This document shows positions 8,131 through 17,278 of a stretch of 64,000 bases of DNA, piece after piece (position 1 is the stretch's first letter; the number at the start of each line of letters is the position of its first letter). The stretch lies in contig KE159599.1 in assembly GCA_000403275.2 (NCBI GenBank), forward strand, positions 791,548 through 855,547, read 5' to 3'. The notes under the pieces were generated by a model. It was not told where the DNA came from. It worked only from the letters and a program-made list of their open reading frames with translations, and searched no databases. Made by a program: the position numbers and the translations under genes. Source of the stretch: Lachnospiraceae bacterium 28-4. Lineage in GTDB: Bacteria; Bacillota; Clostridia; Lachnospirales; Lachnospiraceae.

Positions 8131-9186
8131 TCATACCCTCGCATTTGCTTTATCCAGGAAATATTGGGCGATTCTGCCCACTTTCAAATCAATCCTTTTA
8201 AAAATCAATTCTCTAAAAAATCCTGTCAAAAGACATATTAACAAAATTCCGAATACAATTCCGGATAATATTAAAAATCCACCCATCCCGCCAGAAGTTT
8301 CAACCCTTTGTTCCTGCAGTATTTTCATTGTAACAATTACCAATGAATTTTCCAGAGCAAAGACTGCAAAAATATAAGCTGAAATTTTGTTGATGAATTT
8401 CGAATGAATAGTCAGCTCTTTGAATAAGTAAAATAAAATAATAGCCATTACAAGGTTTGTAATACTATTGTCTTTGCATAAATGATGATATACTCCACCC
8501 ACCTGAACGGGAAACTCATGCGACACCCCGTTTATACTCCATAGAGCTATGAATAGGACAAACTTCGTCTTCTTTTCTATCAAACCAAAAACAGACCTGT
8601 CACCGTACATTCTGATATACCGGCCAATCATATAAATCATGATCATTTGTACCAGCCCTTTTCCATTGTTAGGAATTAGCTCAAAATAAAACAAAGTAGG
8701 CAATACGCTAAATAAAAAAACTAAAAGAAGGAGCAGCTTCCTGAATTCTTTTTTGCTCAATATATCAATAAACTTCTGTATATAACCGCTAAGGAAAAAT
8801 AAGCAAAGATAACAGGAGTAAAACCAGTACTTTCTTGTAATAAAAGGAAGCATTGCCTTCACCATTTGTTCCAATAACGCAGCCCCCTGCATTTGCCGGG
8901 GCAAAGCGATATATAAAATGACAGTTTCCAGAATGGAATAAGTAATCATCATACATTCCATTTTAACCAGTTTTTGCAAATTGAATCGAATACCATAATA
9001 CCCGGAAATTAAAATAAAGCAGGATACCCCTATATTACATATTCCATTTACGAATCCATTGAAGAATATCTGAGTTCTTCCTGTACAGAACATTCCAAGA
9101 TACATATTGGCGTGAATGAAAATAATCATATACATTGCAGCAATTCGGAGCAATTCGTGACCTGAATTTCTAACAGACTTTTCCAT
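8131..9186 (-). CDS. Acyltransferase family 3 membrane protein (O-acetyltransferase-like)
   Basis: 351-aa integral membrane protein with about ten transmembrane helices. The first helix holds the family motif ELLRIAAMYMIIFIHANMY, where Arg and His match the conserved R...H of acyltransferase-3 proteins (OafA/WecH type). These move acetyl or succinyl groups onto sugars. The start is the ATG at 9186; the longer frame begins with TTG at 9213. It sits between a GT-C-like gene and a Wzy-like gene, consistent with decorating the repeat unit. The stretch 8131-12081 looks more AT-rich than the genes on either side. Confidence 0.82.
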   Translation of the reverse strand: MEKSVRNSGHELLRIAAMYMIIFIHANMYLGMFCTGRTQIFFNGFVNGICNIGVSCFILISGYYGIRFNLQKLVKMECMMITYSILETVILYIALPRQMQGAALLEQMVKAMLPFITRKYWFYSCYLCLFFLSGYIQKFIDILSKKEFRKLLLLLVFLFSVLPTLFYFELIPNNGKGLVQMIMIYMIGRYIRMYGDRSVFGLIEKKTKFVLFIALWSINGVSHEFPVQVGGVYHHLCKDNSITNLVMAIILFYLFKELTIHSKFINKISAYIFAVFALENSLVIVTMKILQEQRVETSGGMGGFLILSGIVFGILLICLLTGFFRELIFKRIDLKVGRIAQYFLDKANARV

Positions 9187-9273
9187 TTCTATCGTTTTCC
9201 TTTCCCGGAACAAAATTCGTAAATATGAAATCTGAAACTCCTCTTTTTCCAGTTGCTTTTCAACGCAGATATT

Positions 9274-10830
9274 CTACTGATTGTATGTTTTTTCGTAAAT
9301 CACATAGCCTTCCTGCTTCCATATGGACAAATACTTTTCTGCACATAGATTATTCAGTTCACTGTCCTCTTCCACATAAATGTATTTGCTCTTCAATGAA
9401 TCGGTTATTATGGCATTTTTCAGATAATCTTCCGTACACATGCCAAAAGCCGTATGAGTCGGAAAGCAATACAATAAATGCAAATCCACATTGGGCGGAA
9501 CTAATGCCACCGTGTTATCCCATCGGTCATTTTCCGAAAAATCCAACACTTCTTCCAAAGAATCCTGGAGAAATCCGTAATCGACCGCTTTTTCTGCCTT
9601 TACCGGCAATGGCAGAGACTCTTCCTTTGATACCGGAAGCAATATAAAACATACAATCTGCAAACACAAATAAACAATGTTCATTTTCTTTCCGGCCATT
9701 ACGCAAATCATATAAGCAAACCCAACTACACATACTAATAACATGCGGTCCATTTTCCCCGGCAAATATAGGATAATCACTGCCTCATAGATCGCAAGTC
9801 CTATAATAAGGGATGCGGCCAGAAATATTTTTTTTGCTTTTTCTTTCTCTTTGATGCATAAAATAACCAACAGAACGCATTCTATGAGAAAGCCCGATAC
9901 CACGTATATAATACCCTGTTTAATGGTACAACTTTCCAAAATTAATTTTACGGCATCAATGTTACACTGATAAATCCATTCTATAATCTGTTTGATATCC
10001 CCCTTTTGGAGAAGCTCCCCAAAGTATGTCATGCCGTTACTATGGAAAAATTTTGCCGAGTGTGTATTGGCAAGATAAAAATACAAAAGCAATGCCCCTA
10101 TTGCCAAAAAAAACAGAATGCCGGAATATATCCATTTACTCGTTTTATTTTTCCTGCTCAGCCATACCCCTCCCCACACATACAACAAAAAAGCAAGCAA
10201 AAAGGGCCGGCTGATACCAAAGAAAAGGATCAGAAACGAAGCTGCACCCAATAAAAGAAAATCTTTTTCCGAATCCCTCATAATCCGTAATATAATTCCC
10301 GTAACTACGATAATCATCGCGCATATGCTTCCTTCATTCATCCCCGACCAAACGTACCGTTCATAAGTCAGCGATAATATGGAAAACATAGACAAAAAGA
10401 AAATCTGCCATCCTTTCGGCCTGGCCAGCAGACAAAAAGCAATGTTGGCTATAACGACCATGAGTACGTTGGCTATGACCATGAAACCATGGGTATGAAT
10501 ACCTGTCAAAAAAGAAAACAGCCAATAAGGAATATAGGCGGTAATAATCCATGTGCCGTAAGCCGGATATTGCGGTTCTATTTCATTATAACTGCAAACC
10601 CCCGTAGGATAACCATATTCCCGCATCATTTTTACGATTTTATGATAAATTACCTCGTCATTCCATGTAGAATTCCACCAATCAATCTCAAACAAACTGA
10701 TCCTTTGTATAATACACAACAGCAGAAGTGCAAATACTGGTGTTATGAAAAAAAGGAAATATGGTATATATTTTTTATAATTCCTTATCTTTGCTATCAT
10801 CTCTATTTCAGCTTCCTTCCATAAGCTCAT
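9274..10830 (-). CDS. Polytopic membrane protein, GT-C-like glycosyltransferase candidate
   Basis: 518 aa with about 11 predicted membrane helices. The first outward loop, after the helix at about 22-42, contains WWNSTWNDEVIYHKIV. An acidic pair at this position is typical of GT-C enzymes that use polyprenyl-phosphate sugars. A soluble C-terminal tail of about 110 residues follows the last helix. Start: ATG at 10830 with AAGG 6 nt upstream; an internal ATG at 10800 is possible. It lies between another GT-C-like gene and the acyltransferase. Family membership is inferred from topology and the acidic motif only. Confidence 0.6.
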   Translation of the reverse strand: MSLWKEAEIEMIAKIRNYKKYIPYFLFFITPVFALLLLCIIQRISLFEIDWWNSTWNDEVIYHKIVKMMREYGYPTGVCSYNEIEPQYPAYGTWIITAYIPYWLFSFLTGIHTHGFMVIANVLMVVIANIAFCLLARPKGWQIFFLSMFSILSLTYERYVWSGMNEGSICAMIIVVTGIILRIMRDSEKDFLLLGAASFLILFFGISRPFLLAFLLYVWGGVWLSRKNKTSKWIYSGILFFLAIGALLLYFYLANTHSAKFFHSNGMTYFGELLQKGDIKQIIEWIYQCNIDAVKLILESCTIKQGIIYVVSGFLIECVLLVILCIKEKEKAKKIFLAASLIIGLAIYEAVIILYLPGKMDRMLLVCVVGFAYMICVMAGKKMNIVYLCLQIVCFILLPVSKEESLPLPVKAEKAVDYGFLQDSLEEVLDFSENDRWDNTVALVPPNVDLHLLYCFPTHTAFGMCTEDYLKNAIITDSLKSKYIYVEEDSELNNLCAEKYLSIWKQEGYVIYEKTYNQ

Positions 10831-10884
10831 CTTCTGCCTTCATTTCCCAGCCCAGAATAACATAATCGAATCATTATTGTCTCT

Positions 10885-12081
10885 CTATGGGTGCGTAACG
10901 CTGTACCAGTAAAAGATTCCGCAGATGACATGCGAAAACAATAACGCACTTCCTCCATATAAACAAATATTCTTTTTTATCGCGCCCGCCTTATCGCCGG
11001 ATATGATATTAAAATATTCAAACAGAAACAGCATCCAGACGATAAACATGGATAAATAGGAACCCCAAAGCCAATTCCCATCCAGTTCCCGTTCGCCAGC
11101 CTCATAAAGCAGGGCGCTCTCCGCCCATGCGCAGAATTCATAGCACAATGCCACCTGTATCGGTATTTTTTTTATTAAGTTCCTGAAATCCAACACTAAA
11201 ATAAAAATCGGAAATGCAAAAGCCAGTATAAAGGAAATAAAAAGGTTCGGTGTCCAGTTATGCAGCACACGGCCGAAACCAATTCCAATGCTTCCGCCGC
11301 TATGAATCTTGGTATCTGCAAAAAAGGAAAAAAACAACTGATAAAACAGCAACAGCACTGCCGGAATAAATGTTGCTACAATCGCAAAATACTTCACTAT
11401 TTTTTCTCTGTTCCCTTTATTTATGATGACAGCAATCACAAAATAGAGACCTAGTCCCGGAATCATTCCTTGTAAAAAGGACGGCTTTGCAAGGGCGCTG
11501 CAAAATATCAAAAAACTTAGCAAAACATATCTTCTTTTATCCTCTTTTATCGTTTTTTGCGATTCCAGAAGACGGACAATCATACAAAAACAGAGAATAC
11601 AGAATCCCTTTACCGCAATATTGCTTGGATTGTGCCATGTATTTCCAGTTCCCTGTCCCAAATAATAATAATTGTTGAACCATGGCGCATACAAAGGACC
11701 GACCACTAATAAGCAACAGGCCCAAAACGATTTCGCAGCGGCCGGAAGCCTGGAATCAGAAAAGGAATTCCATACGCCAAGCACACACCAATAAGCGAAA
11801 CAATTAAAAAGAGCTGTTGTTGTCGCCCTTGCCCACAACAGGCTGAAACCGAATGTTTTATAAAATGTCTTTGTTACGATGTGCCACAAGGGATATGCCA
11901 CATAATTCTGCATAAAGCGAAATAAATGGCCGATACTGAGTTCCCTGGCCCATAGGGAATGTTTTTCATAATCGCTGCTATTTACATGCAATACGGCATA
12001 AAACGTAATGATAAAGATAAATACTGTCCCAAGGAAACAGACTGTCATACGATTTATGCTGTTCTCTTTGTCTGAATTCAT
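10885..12081 (-). CDS. Polytopic membrane protein of unknown function (GT-C-like topology)
   Basis: 398 aa with about ten hydrophobic helices. After the first helix there is an outward loop with SSDYEKHSLWARE. Around residues 130-155 is a polar stretch with NNYYYLGQGTGNTWHNP, before further helices. I do not recognise a named family. The size, the acidic residues in the first loop and the position next to another GT-C-like gene suggest a lipid-linked-sugar transferase, but a transport or polymerase role is possible. It follows the GT4 gene at 12140 after 58 nt. Confidence 0.5.
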   Translation of the reverse strand: MNSDKENSINRMTVCFLGTVFIFIITFYAVLHVNSSDYEKHSLWARELSIGHLFRFMQNYVAYPLWHIVTKTFYKTFGFSLLWARATTTALFNCFAYWCVLGVWNSFSDSRLPAAAKSFWACCLLVVGPLYAPWFNNYYYLGQGTGNTWHNPSNIAVKGFCILCFCMIVRLLESQKTIKEDKRRYVLLSFLIFCSALAKPSFLQGMIPGLGLYFVIAVIINKGNREKIVKYFAIVATFIPAVLLLFYQLFFSFFADTKIHSGGSIGIGFGRVLHNWTPNLFISFILAFAFPIFILVLDFRNLIKKIPIQVALCYEFCAWAESALLYEAGERELDGNWLWGSYLSMFIVWMLFLFEYFNIISGDKAGAIKKNICLYGGSALLFSHVICGIFYWYSVTHP

Positions 12082-12139
12082 AATACTTCTCCATCCCCCA
12101 ACAACAAAGCATTTTCTGTTCTTCTATCCAACGCATCCA

Positions 12140-13300
12140 TCACTTTTCCCCGCTGCCCGTTTCCGCAGACAAGCGCAGGATCTCTTCCACTACGCTGTAA
12201 TAATTCGCAAACTGAAAATGGGCAAGTACATGCTCATATCCCGCTTTCCCCATCCTTGGAATATTCTCTCTGTCACATACGACCAGTTCCAGTTTTTTCT
12301 TTAAGTCCTCCAGGCTGCAATCTTCAAATACATAGCCGTTAATGCCTTCTTCAATGTAGCTGGCCGTACCGTTATCCGTACCGCTGATGGCCGGCACGGA
12401 AAAAGCCATCGCCTCTATCATCGTAACGGAAGCAGCCTCGTGCGTACCCGGCAGCACATAAAGATCGGCCTGCTCATACTGGGCAAACACCTGCTCCTTA
12501 TTCAAATTCTGCAATAAGGTGATATGCTCCTCCAGGCGGTGTTCCCTGATATATTCTTCCAAACTGCGAAAATGTTCCCTGTGGAAATCGTTGGACACTT
12601 CTCCTGCAATCGTAAGATGCAGCGGATACCGGTCAAGCAATCCCTCTACCGCTTTGATCATCATAAAATGATTTTTCTGCTCCAAATATTTTCCGATACT
12701 GAAAATATTGATCCTGTCGTTCTTGAAATAGTTTTTCCGCTCCGGCGAAACTCTGGGTTCCATCAAAAAAGGGGCAAAAAATGCCTTTTCGTCTTTTACT
12801 AAGCCGCTATAATCCGCTCCAACCAGCATGGAAGGCGTCATTCTGTACTCAGGAACCAGTTTCCATACAATTTTATGTGCAAGATCCATTTTTTTCGGCT
12901 TGTCCCAAACCGGGCTTAAAATATACAGGATGGTCGGTATATGAAGACGGCGGCAGATGGCCGTCATACAGATCGTATAGATGGAGCGTTCCCTCAATAT
13001 CGCTACATCCGGCTTAAAATCCTGAATTAGCTTCCGCAGCTTCCTCAGCGGCGGTATCCCGCACTTTAACTTCATATCTATGGCATATGGATTCTTACGA
13101 AATAAAATGTGAACATAAATATAATCGATAAACCGGAAAAAAGCGGAATAACCGACAATTATGGGCCGCACGTAAGTATAATCTTCTATTTTTCCGGCAT
13201 ATTGACTCAAAAAACAGACTTCATGCCCGTTTTCCACCCAGCCCTTCATAATCGTATTCTGATTGGTATGATACCGATGCGACATATATAATACACGCAT
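12140..13300 (-). CDS. Family 4 glycosyltransferase
   Basis: 386-aa GT-B enzyme starting MRVLYMSHRYHTNQ. The ATG at 13300 is preceded by GGAGG with 8-nt spacing, and the long N-terminal extension of the open frame overlaps the upstream gene. The donor domain carries FSIGKYLEQKNHFMMIKA and the EX7E motif in THEAASVTMIEAMAFSVPAI. It is the third of three consecutive GT4 genes (15482 to 12140), each starting within a few bases of, or overlapping, the stop of the previous one. This suggests stepwise assembly of one oligosaccharide. Sugar specificity unknown. Confidence 0.88.
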   Translation of the reverse strand: MRVLYMSHRYHTNQNTIMKGWVENGHEVCFLSQYAGKIEDYTYVRPIIVGYSAFFRFIDYIYVHILFRKNPYAIDMKLKCGIPPLRKLRKLIQDFKPDVAILRERSIYTICMTAICRRLHIPTILYILSPVWDKPKKMDLAHKIVWKLVPEYRMTPSMLVGADYSGLVKDEKAFFAPFLMEPRVSPERKNYFKNDRINIFSIGKYLEQKNHFMMIKAVEGLLDRYPLHLTIAGEVSNDFHREHFRSLEEYIREHRLEEHITLLQNLNKEQVFAQYEQADLYVLPGTHEAASVTMIEAMAFSVPAISGTDNGTASYIEEGINGYVFEDCSLEDLKKKLELVVCDRENIPRMGKAGYEHVLAHFQFANYYSVVEEILRLSAETGSGEK

Positions 13301-13302
13301 TT

Positions 13303-14430
13303 TCACTTCCTCCATGATATCCGGTCTTCTCTCAGTTCTTCCAATATTTCCGCAAATAGTCTGCTCCCGTAAGCCGCCGATAATTGTTCTCTGTATGCCA
13401 TGCAATTTTGGACAAATTCCTCATTCCGTCTGCAGACCATTTCCAGTTCTTCCCTTCCCCACTCTTCCTTTACGATTCCAAGACATTCTTTTTGGATATA
13501 AGCCGCGTTAAACGGAACCGGCGTGGTAATAACAGGTGTCCCCGCTGCAATACTTTCCACAATGGATACCATGCTGTTATCCTTTTCGGTATAAACCAAC
13601 ATAGCTTTGGCTTTTGCCACCATAGGCGCCAACTCTTTATGGGACAATTTTCCATGAAATACTGTTTTCTCCCATATGCCAAGTTTTTCTGCCAACTGTC
13701 TTAATTCCTGCTCCTTATCGCCGGATCCGATAATATCCAGCATATAGCCCTGCCCCTCCCCGCCTTGCGCTGAAAAGCCGGCAAATGCTTCCAAAATCCT
13801 GTCGATACGTTTTCGCCCGATCAACTGGGAAACTACCACAAAACGATTTTCTTTCCCGGTATCCGCCTTTATCCGGCGAAGATCCACGCCGTGGTCGATC
13901 ACCATTTCCCGCACCTGCGGACAAAACCTGCTGATAAACTGCCTGGCTTTCTCCGATCTGGCTACTATTGCGGCCTTACGGAAAAATATTCTCGCTACCA
14001 TATGATACCATATTTTAGACGGTATGCAATGCATTATTTTATTATGTGCCCCCAATTCATGCCATACCACCGTCTTTTCCGGCGCTTTGCATACCGCTGT
14101 CAGGGAACATAGGGAAAACACCTCGCTTGTAATAATACCGTCCATTTTTTCCTTGTTCTTTTTCACATATCTGCTCAATCCCGGCATCCAGGGCAGACAT
14201 CTGGGCTTAAAAATTTTCCTAAGCTTCGTATCCATCCAGACTATCTCAAACGGGTACTCTTCCTCCGTCTCCGGTTTATAATCCGATGCCGCAGCCAGCA
14301 CGGGAACATCCCCGTTTTCCAGAAATCCCAAACACATCGTGTAGATCATGGTATCTTTAATGGATTTCACCTTAGGAATTTCATCCGTTTCAGCCGTATA
14401 TAAAATGGGGTTTATCAACAGGACACGCAT
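13303..14430 (-). CDS. Family 4 glycosyltransferase
   Basis: 375-aa GT-B enzyme. The ATG at 14430 follows a GGAGGAGG stretch; an in-frame ATG at 14448 precedes that site and is rejected. Visible motifs are VVSQLIGRKRIDRILEAF opening the donor domain, FHGKLSHKELAPMVAKA, and MVSIVESIAAGTPVITTP as the EX7E equivalent. There, Asp/Asn replace the usual first Glu (EKDNSMVSIVES), so the nucleotide-ribose contact may be altered. It overlaps the upstream GT4 by 16 nt and is 2 nt from the downstream one. Role inferred from context. Confidence 0.85.
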   Translation of the reverse strand: MRVLLINPILYTAETDEIPKVKSIKDTMIYTMCLGFLENGDVPVLAAASDYKPETEEEYPFEIVWMDTKLRKIFKPRCLPWMPGLSRYVKKNKEKMDGIITSEVFSLCSLTAVCKAPEKTVVWHELGAHNKIMHCIPSKIWYHMVARIFFRKAAIVARSEKARQFISRFCPQVREMVIDHGVDLRRIKADTGKENRFVVVSQLIGRKRIDRILEAFAGFSAQGGEGQGYMLDIIGSGDKEQELRQLAEKLGIWEKTVFHGKLSHKELAPMVAKAKAMLVYTEKDNSMVSIVESIAAGTPVITTPVPFNAAYIQKECLGIVKEEWGREELEMVCRRNEEFVQNCMAYREQLSAAYGSRLFAEILEELREDRISWRK

Positions 14431-15482
14431 CGTTCCTCCTCCATACATCCCAAAAACTGTTCCGCTATCCGTTCTATAGCAAATTTTCCCCTAAGTTCCC
14501 CCGCATTCCGAGCCAGCCTTTGTGACAATTCCTCATCTGAGGCCAATTCTTTCATGGCCGCAGCCAGCGCCTTCGGATCTTCCACCGGAACCAAAATACC
14601 ATTCTCATGATCTTTGATGCACATCCTTGATCCGCCCACCGGACAGTCTGTCGCTATCACAGGCATGCCCATGGCCAGCGTTTCCATCAAAGCATTGGAT
14701 ATTCCTTCAAATTTGGAAGACAGGATATACATGGCATGATCCCGGATTTCTTCTCTCACGGTCGGACAAAAACCATGGAAATTTACCTTTGCGTCCATTC
14801 CCATTTCCTTTGTCATAGCCTTCAGTTCCCCCTCCAAACTTCCTTTCCCATAAATCTCCAGCGTATAATCCCCAAACTCCTTTTGAAAATCATAAAATGC
14901 CCGCAGCAATGTTTTATGATCCTTAGATGGTTCCAGCCTGGCCGCCGCGCATATTTTTTTCTTCCTCTTTCCCTTATATGCCGGCGGAAGCATCGGATCG
15001 ACAGGATTAGGAATAACTACTGCCTTTTCCCTTATTTTCCTGCCGAAAGATTTTAATACATCGTCTGTCTGCAGCACCACCCGATCAGCCCTGCCGTAAA
15101 AAAAATCCCGAATCCACTTATGCTCGTACTCATTCGGGTCACTTCTTTCCGACACAAGCGTCCAATGCTTTTCCCCAATAGTAGCCACCGCTGAAAACAC
15201 TGCCCCCATAACACTAAAGGCAAAAATAGCGCAATCTCTGTTTTTTCTGTAATATTCCCTCATAAATCGAATTCTTTTTAAGCGAATCCACGGATTTCCC
15301 CCTGACGGTCCGCCCGCCATCACTACCTCCACACGTTCATCCAGCGAATATTCCAGTTTGTTTCCGGCAAATACGAGAACGGCAGCCTCTATTCCTCTTT
15401 TCACATATTCGTTGGCAAGCAGGGATACAATCCGCTCTGTTCCTCCTCCAATCATATCCGGAACTACAAATACAATTTTCAT
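14415..15482 (-). CDS. Family 4 glycosyltransferase
   Basis: 355-aa GT-B enzyme. It has the acceptor-site glycine motif GGGTERIVSLLANEY near the N-terminus, AARLEPSKDHKTLLRAF in the donor domain and the EX7E motif FEGISNALMETLAMGMPVIATDCPVGG. The last segment, shared with the proteins at 47584 and 51509, is typical of GalNAc/hexosamine-type GT4s, so this locus has several close GT4 relatives. The start is the ATG at 15482 with AAGGA upstream; a TTG two codons earlier is in frame. It begins 2 nt after the stop of the ABC flippase gene, suggesting translational coupling. Confidence 0.9.
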   Translation of the reverse strand: MKIVFVVPDMIGGGTERIVSLLANEYVKRGIEAAVLVFAGNKLEYSLDERVEVVMAGGPSGGNPWIRLKRIRFMREYYRKNRDCAIFAFSVMGAVFSAVATIGEKHWTLVSERSDPNEYEHKWIRDFFYGRADRVVLQTDDVLKSFGRKIREKAVVIPNPVDPMLPPAYKGKRKKKICAAARLEPSKDHKTLLRAFYDFQKEFGDYTLEIYGKGSLEGELKAMTKEMGMDAKVNFHGFCPTVREEIRDHAMYILSSKFEGISNALMETLAMGMPVIATDCPVGGSRMCIKDHENGILVPVEDPKALAAAMKELASDEELSQRLARNAGELRGKFAIERIAEQFLGCMEEERCVSC

Positions 15483-15484
15483 TT

Positions 15485-17242
15485 TCAATCCTTCTCTCCA
15501 AAAATATCTTTTTTATCCCTGGCAATCACTTTCCCTTCGGAAACTTCATAAACAATATCCACATTCTTAATCGTTGTCAATCTATGGGCTATGATAATCA
15601 TCGTCTTTGTCCCCTGAAGGTTTTCTATGGATTCCATTACCGCTTTTTCCGTTTCATTATCCAATGCAGACGTAGCCTCATCCAGCACAAGGATTTCCGG
15701 GTCATGATAGAGGGCCCTGGCAATCCCGATCCTCTGTCTCTGTCCCCCGGATAAACGAACTCCCCTGTCTCCTACAAAAGTATCCAGCCCTTCCGGAAGC
15801 GTCTGCACGAAATCATATAACTGGGCTTTTTTCAAAGCCCCGATTACCGCCTCATCATCGATCTCATCCTTATACACGCCAAACGCGATATTGTTCCTTA
15901 TGGTATCGTCCGATAAATAAATCACCTGCGGAATATAACCCAGAGAATGATGCCATATATTCAGATTCTTATGCACATCCATTCCATCCGCCAGCACCTG
16001 CCCCTCGTTCGGTTCCAGCAGTCCCAGTATAATATCCGCCATGGTTGTTTTACCCGCCCCTGAAGAACCGATAAACGCTATCGTCTTCCCTTTGGGAATT
16101 ACGAAACTGGCTTTATGAATCACATTTTCTTCCGCTTCCGGGTAATGATAGGTGACGTCCCAAATGGCGATCTCCTTTTCAAACTCCCAGCTGCGCGTTT
16201 CATCTTCCGCCCTTTTCGGAACGTTTTCTATTTCCTTTAAATCATGGTAAATCAGCTCAAAAGAAGGAAGGGAATATAAAATATCCGCCACATGCACCGT
16301 AATTTTCCCCACCGAAGGCAGCAGACGGAAGGCAGCCACCGCAAATACCGTCAGCTGTGGAATATATACGGTAATACCGTTATATCCGAAAAACATTTTC
16401 ACCAATATCGCCACCAGGAGTCCTGTCATGCATGAAGCTTCCACAAAGTATCTCGGCATTTCTCCAATCAACCGGTTAATCCTCAGGCCATGAACATACT
16501 TTTGAAAATAGTTTTGATACTGCGTGGTAAAATATTCCTCCCGGTTTAAGATTTTTACCTCTTTAATTCCTCCCAATGACTGGTTCATCCACTGGTACAG
16601 CTTTCCCTTATATGCCTGGCACTCGGCTCCCAGCCGGGCCGAATATTTTCTGGATATCATTGCAAAAGTTCCCGTACATAAAAGAAGCATAATCAATACC
16701 AAAGCCGCTATCGATTTGCTCACGATAAAAAGATAAATTCCAAGAACTCCGCATACGGTCAGTTCCATAATCAATTCCAGAATATGGATAATGCCTTTTG
16801 CGAATAAATCCGTATCTTCCTGAAGGCTCCTTTGCAGTTCCGCTATATTCTTCTTTAAATGGAATGTATACGGCTCATTCATATAAGACTTTAACAATTT
16901 GGTAGAGATATTAAGCTGTGTCCTATAAGAGAAACGGTAAATAATATTTTTCTCCAGTGCGAGAAAAACATTTTTGAATATATATATGAATATAATCACT
17001 CCCGTCAATCCTGCCAAAAAGGTATGTTCTGTAGTAAAATGGAATAACTCATAAAAAAAATTCAAATATTCATTTTCATGAATAACAGCGGGATCCATCA
17101 ATATTTCAATAAACGGCATAAAACTGCTGACACCGATTAATTCAAAAAAACTTCCTATCACGACGATAATTAAAATAAATACCAGTTTTACTTTCTCTCT
17201 TGTATTAAAAATATATCTTAGTTGCTGAACAATCCTCTTCAT
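15485..17242 (-). CDS. PglK/MsbA-type ABC exporter, lipid-linked glycan flippase candidate
   Basis: 585-aa half transporter. Six membrane helices occupy about residues 15-330. The nucleotide-binding domain has Walker A GSSGAGKTT (392-400), signature LSGGQRQ (497-503), Walker B ILVLDEATSALD (from 517) and the switch His in IIIAHRLT. It should work as a homodimer, using ATP to move a substrate across the membrane. The closest known analogue by layout is PglK, which flips undecaprenyl-diphosphate oligosaccharide; that assignment is inferred from the surrounding glycan genes. A separate Wzx-type flippase is encoded at 27772, so two export routes may exist. Multidrug or lipid export cannot be excluded. 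Confidence 0.85.
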   Translation of the reverse strand: MKRIVQQLRYIFNTREKVKLVFILIIVVIGSFFELIGVSSFMPFIEILMDPAVIHENEYLNFFYELFHFTTEHTFLAGLTGVIIFIYIFKNVFLALEKNIIYRFSYRTQLNISTKLLKSYMNEPYTFHLKKNIAELQRSLQEDTDLFAKGIIHILELIMELTVCGVLGIYLFIVSKSIAALVLIMLLLCTGTFAMISRKYSARLGAECQAYKGKLYQWMNQSLGGIKEVKILNREEYFTTQYQNYFQKYVHGLRINRLIGEMPRYFVEASCMTGLLVAILVKMFFGYNGITVYIPQLTVFAVAAFRLLPSVGKITVHVADILYSLPSFELIYHDLKEIENVPKRAEDETRSWEFEKEIAIWDVTYHYPEAEENVIHKASFVIPKGKTIAFIGSSGAGKTTMADIILGLLEPNEGQVLADGMDVHKNLNIWHHSLGYIPQVIYLSDDTIRNNIAFGVYKDEIDDEAVIGALKKAQLYDFVQTLPEGLDTFVGDRGVRLSGGQRQRIGIARALYHDPEILVLDEATSALDNETEKAVMESIENLQGTKTMIIIAHRLTTIKNVDIVYEVSEGKVIARDKKDIFGEKD

Positions 17243-17278
17243 GGCAGCGCCTCGTATCTTTCTTCTCTCTTTTCAGTA

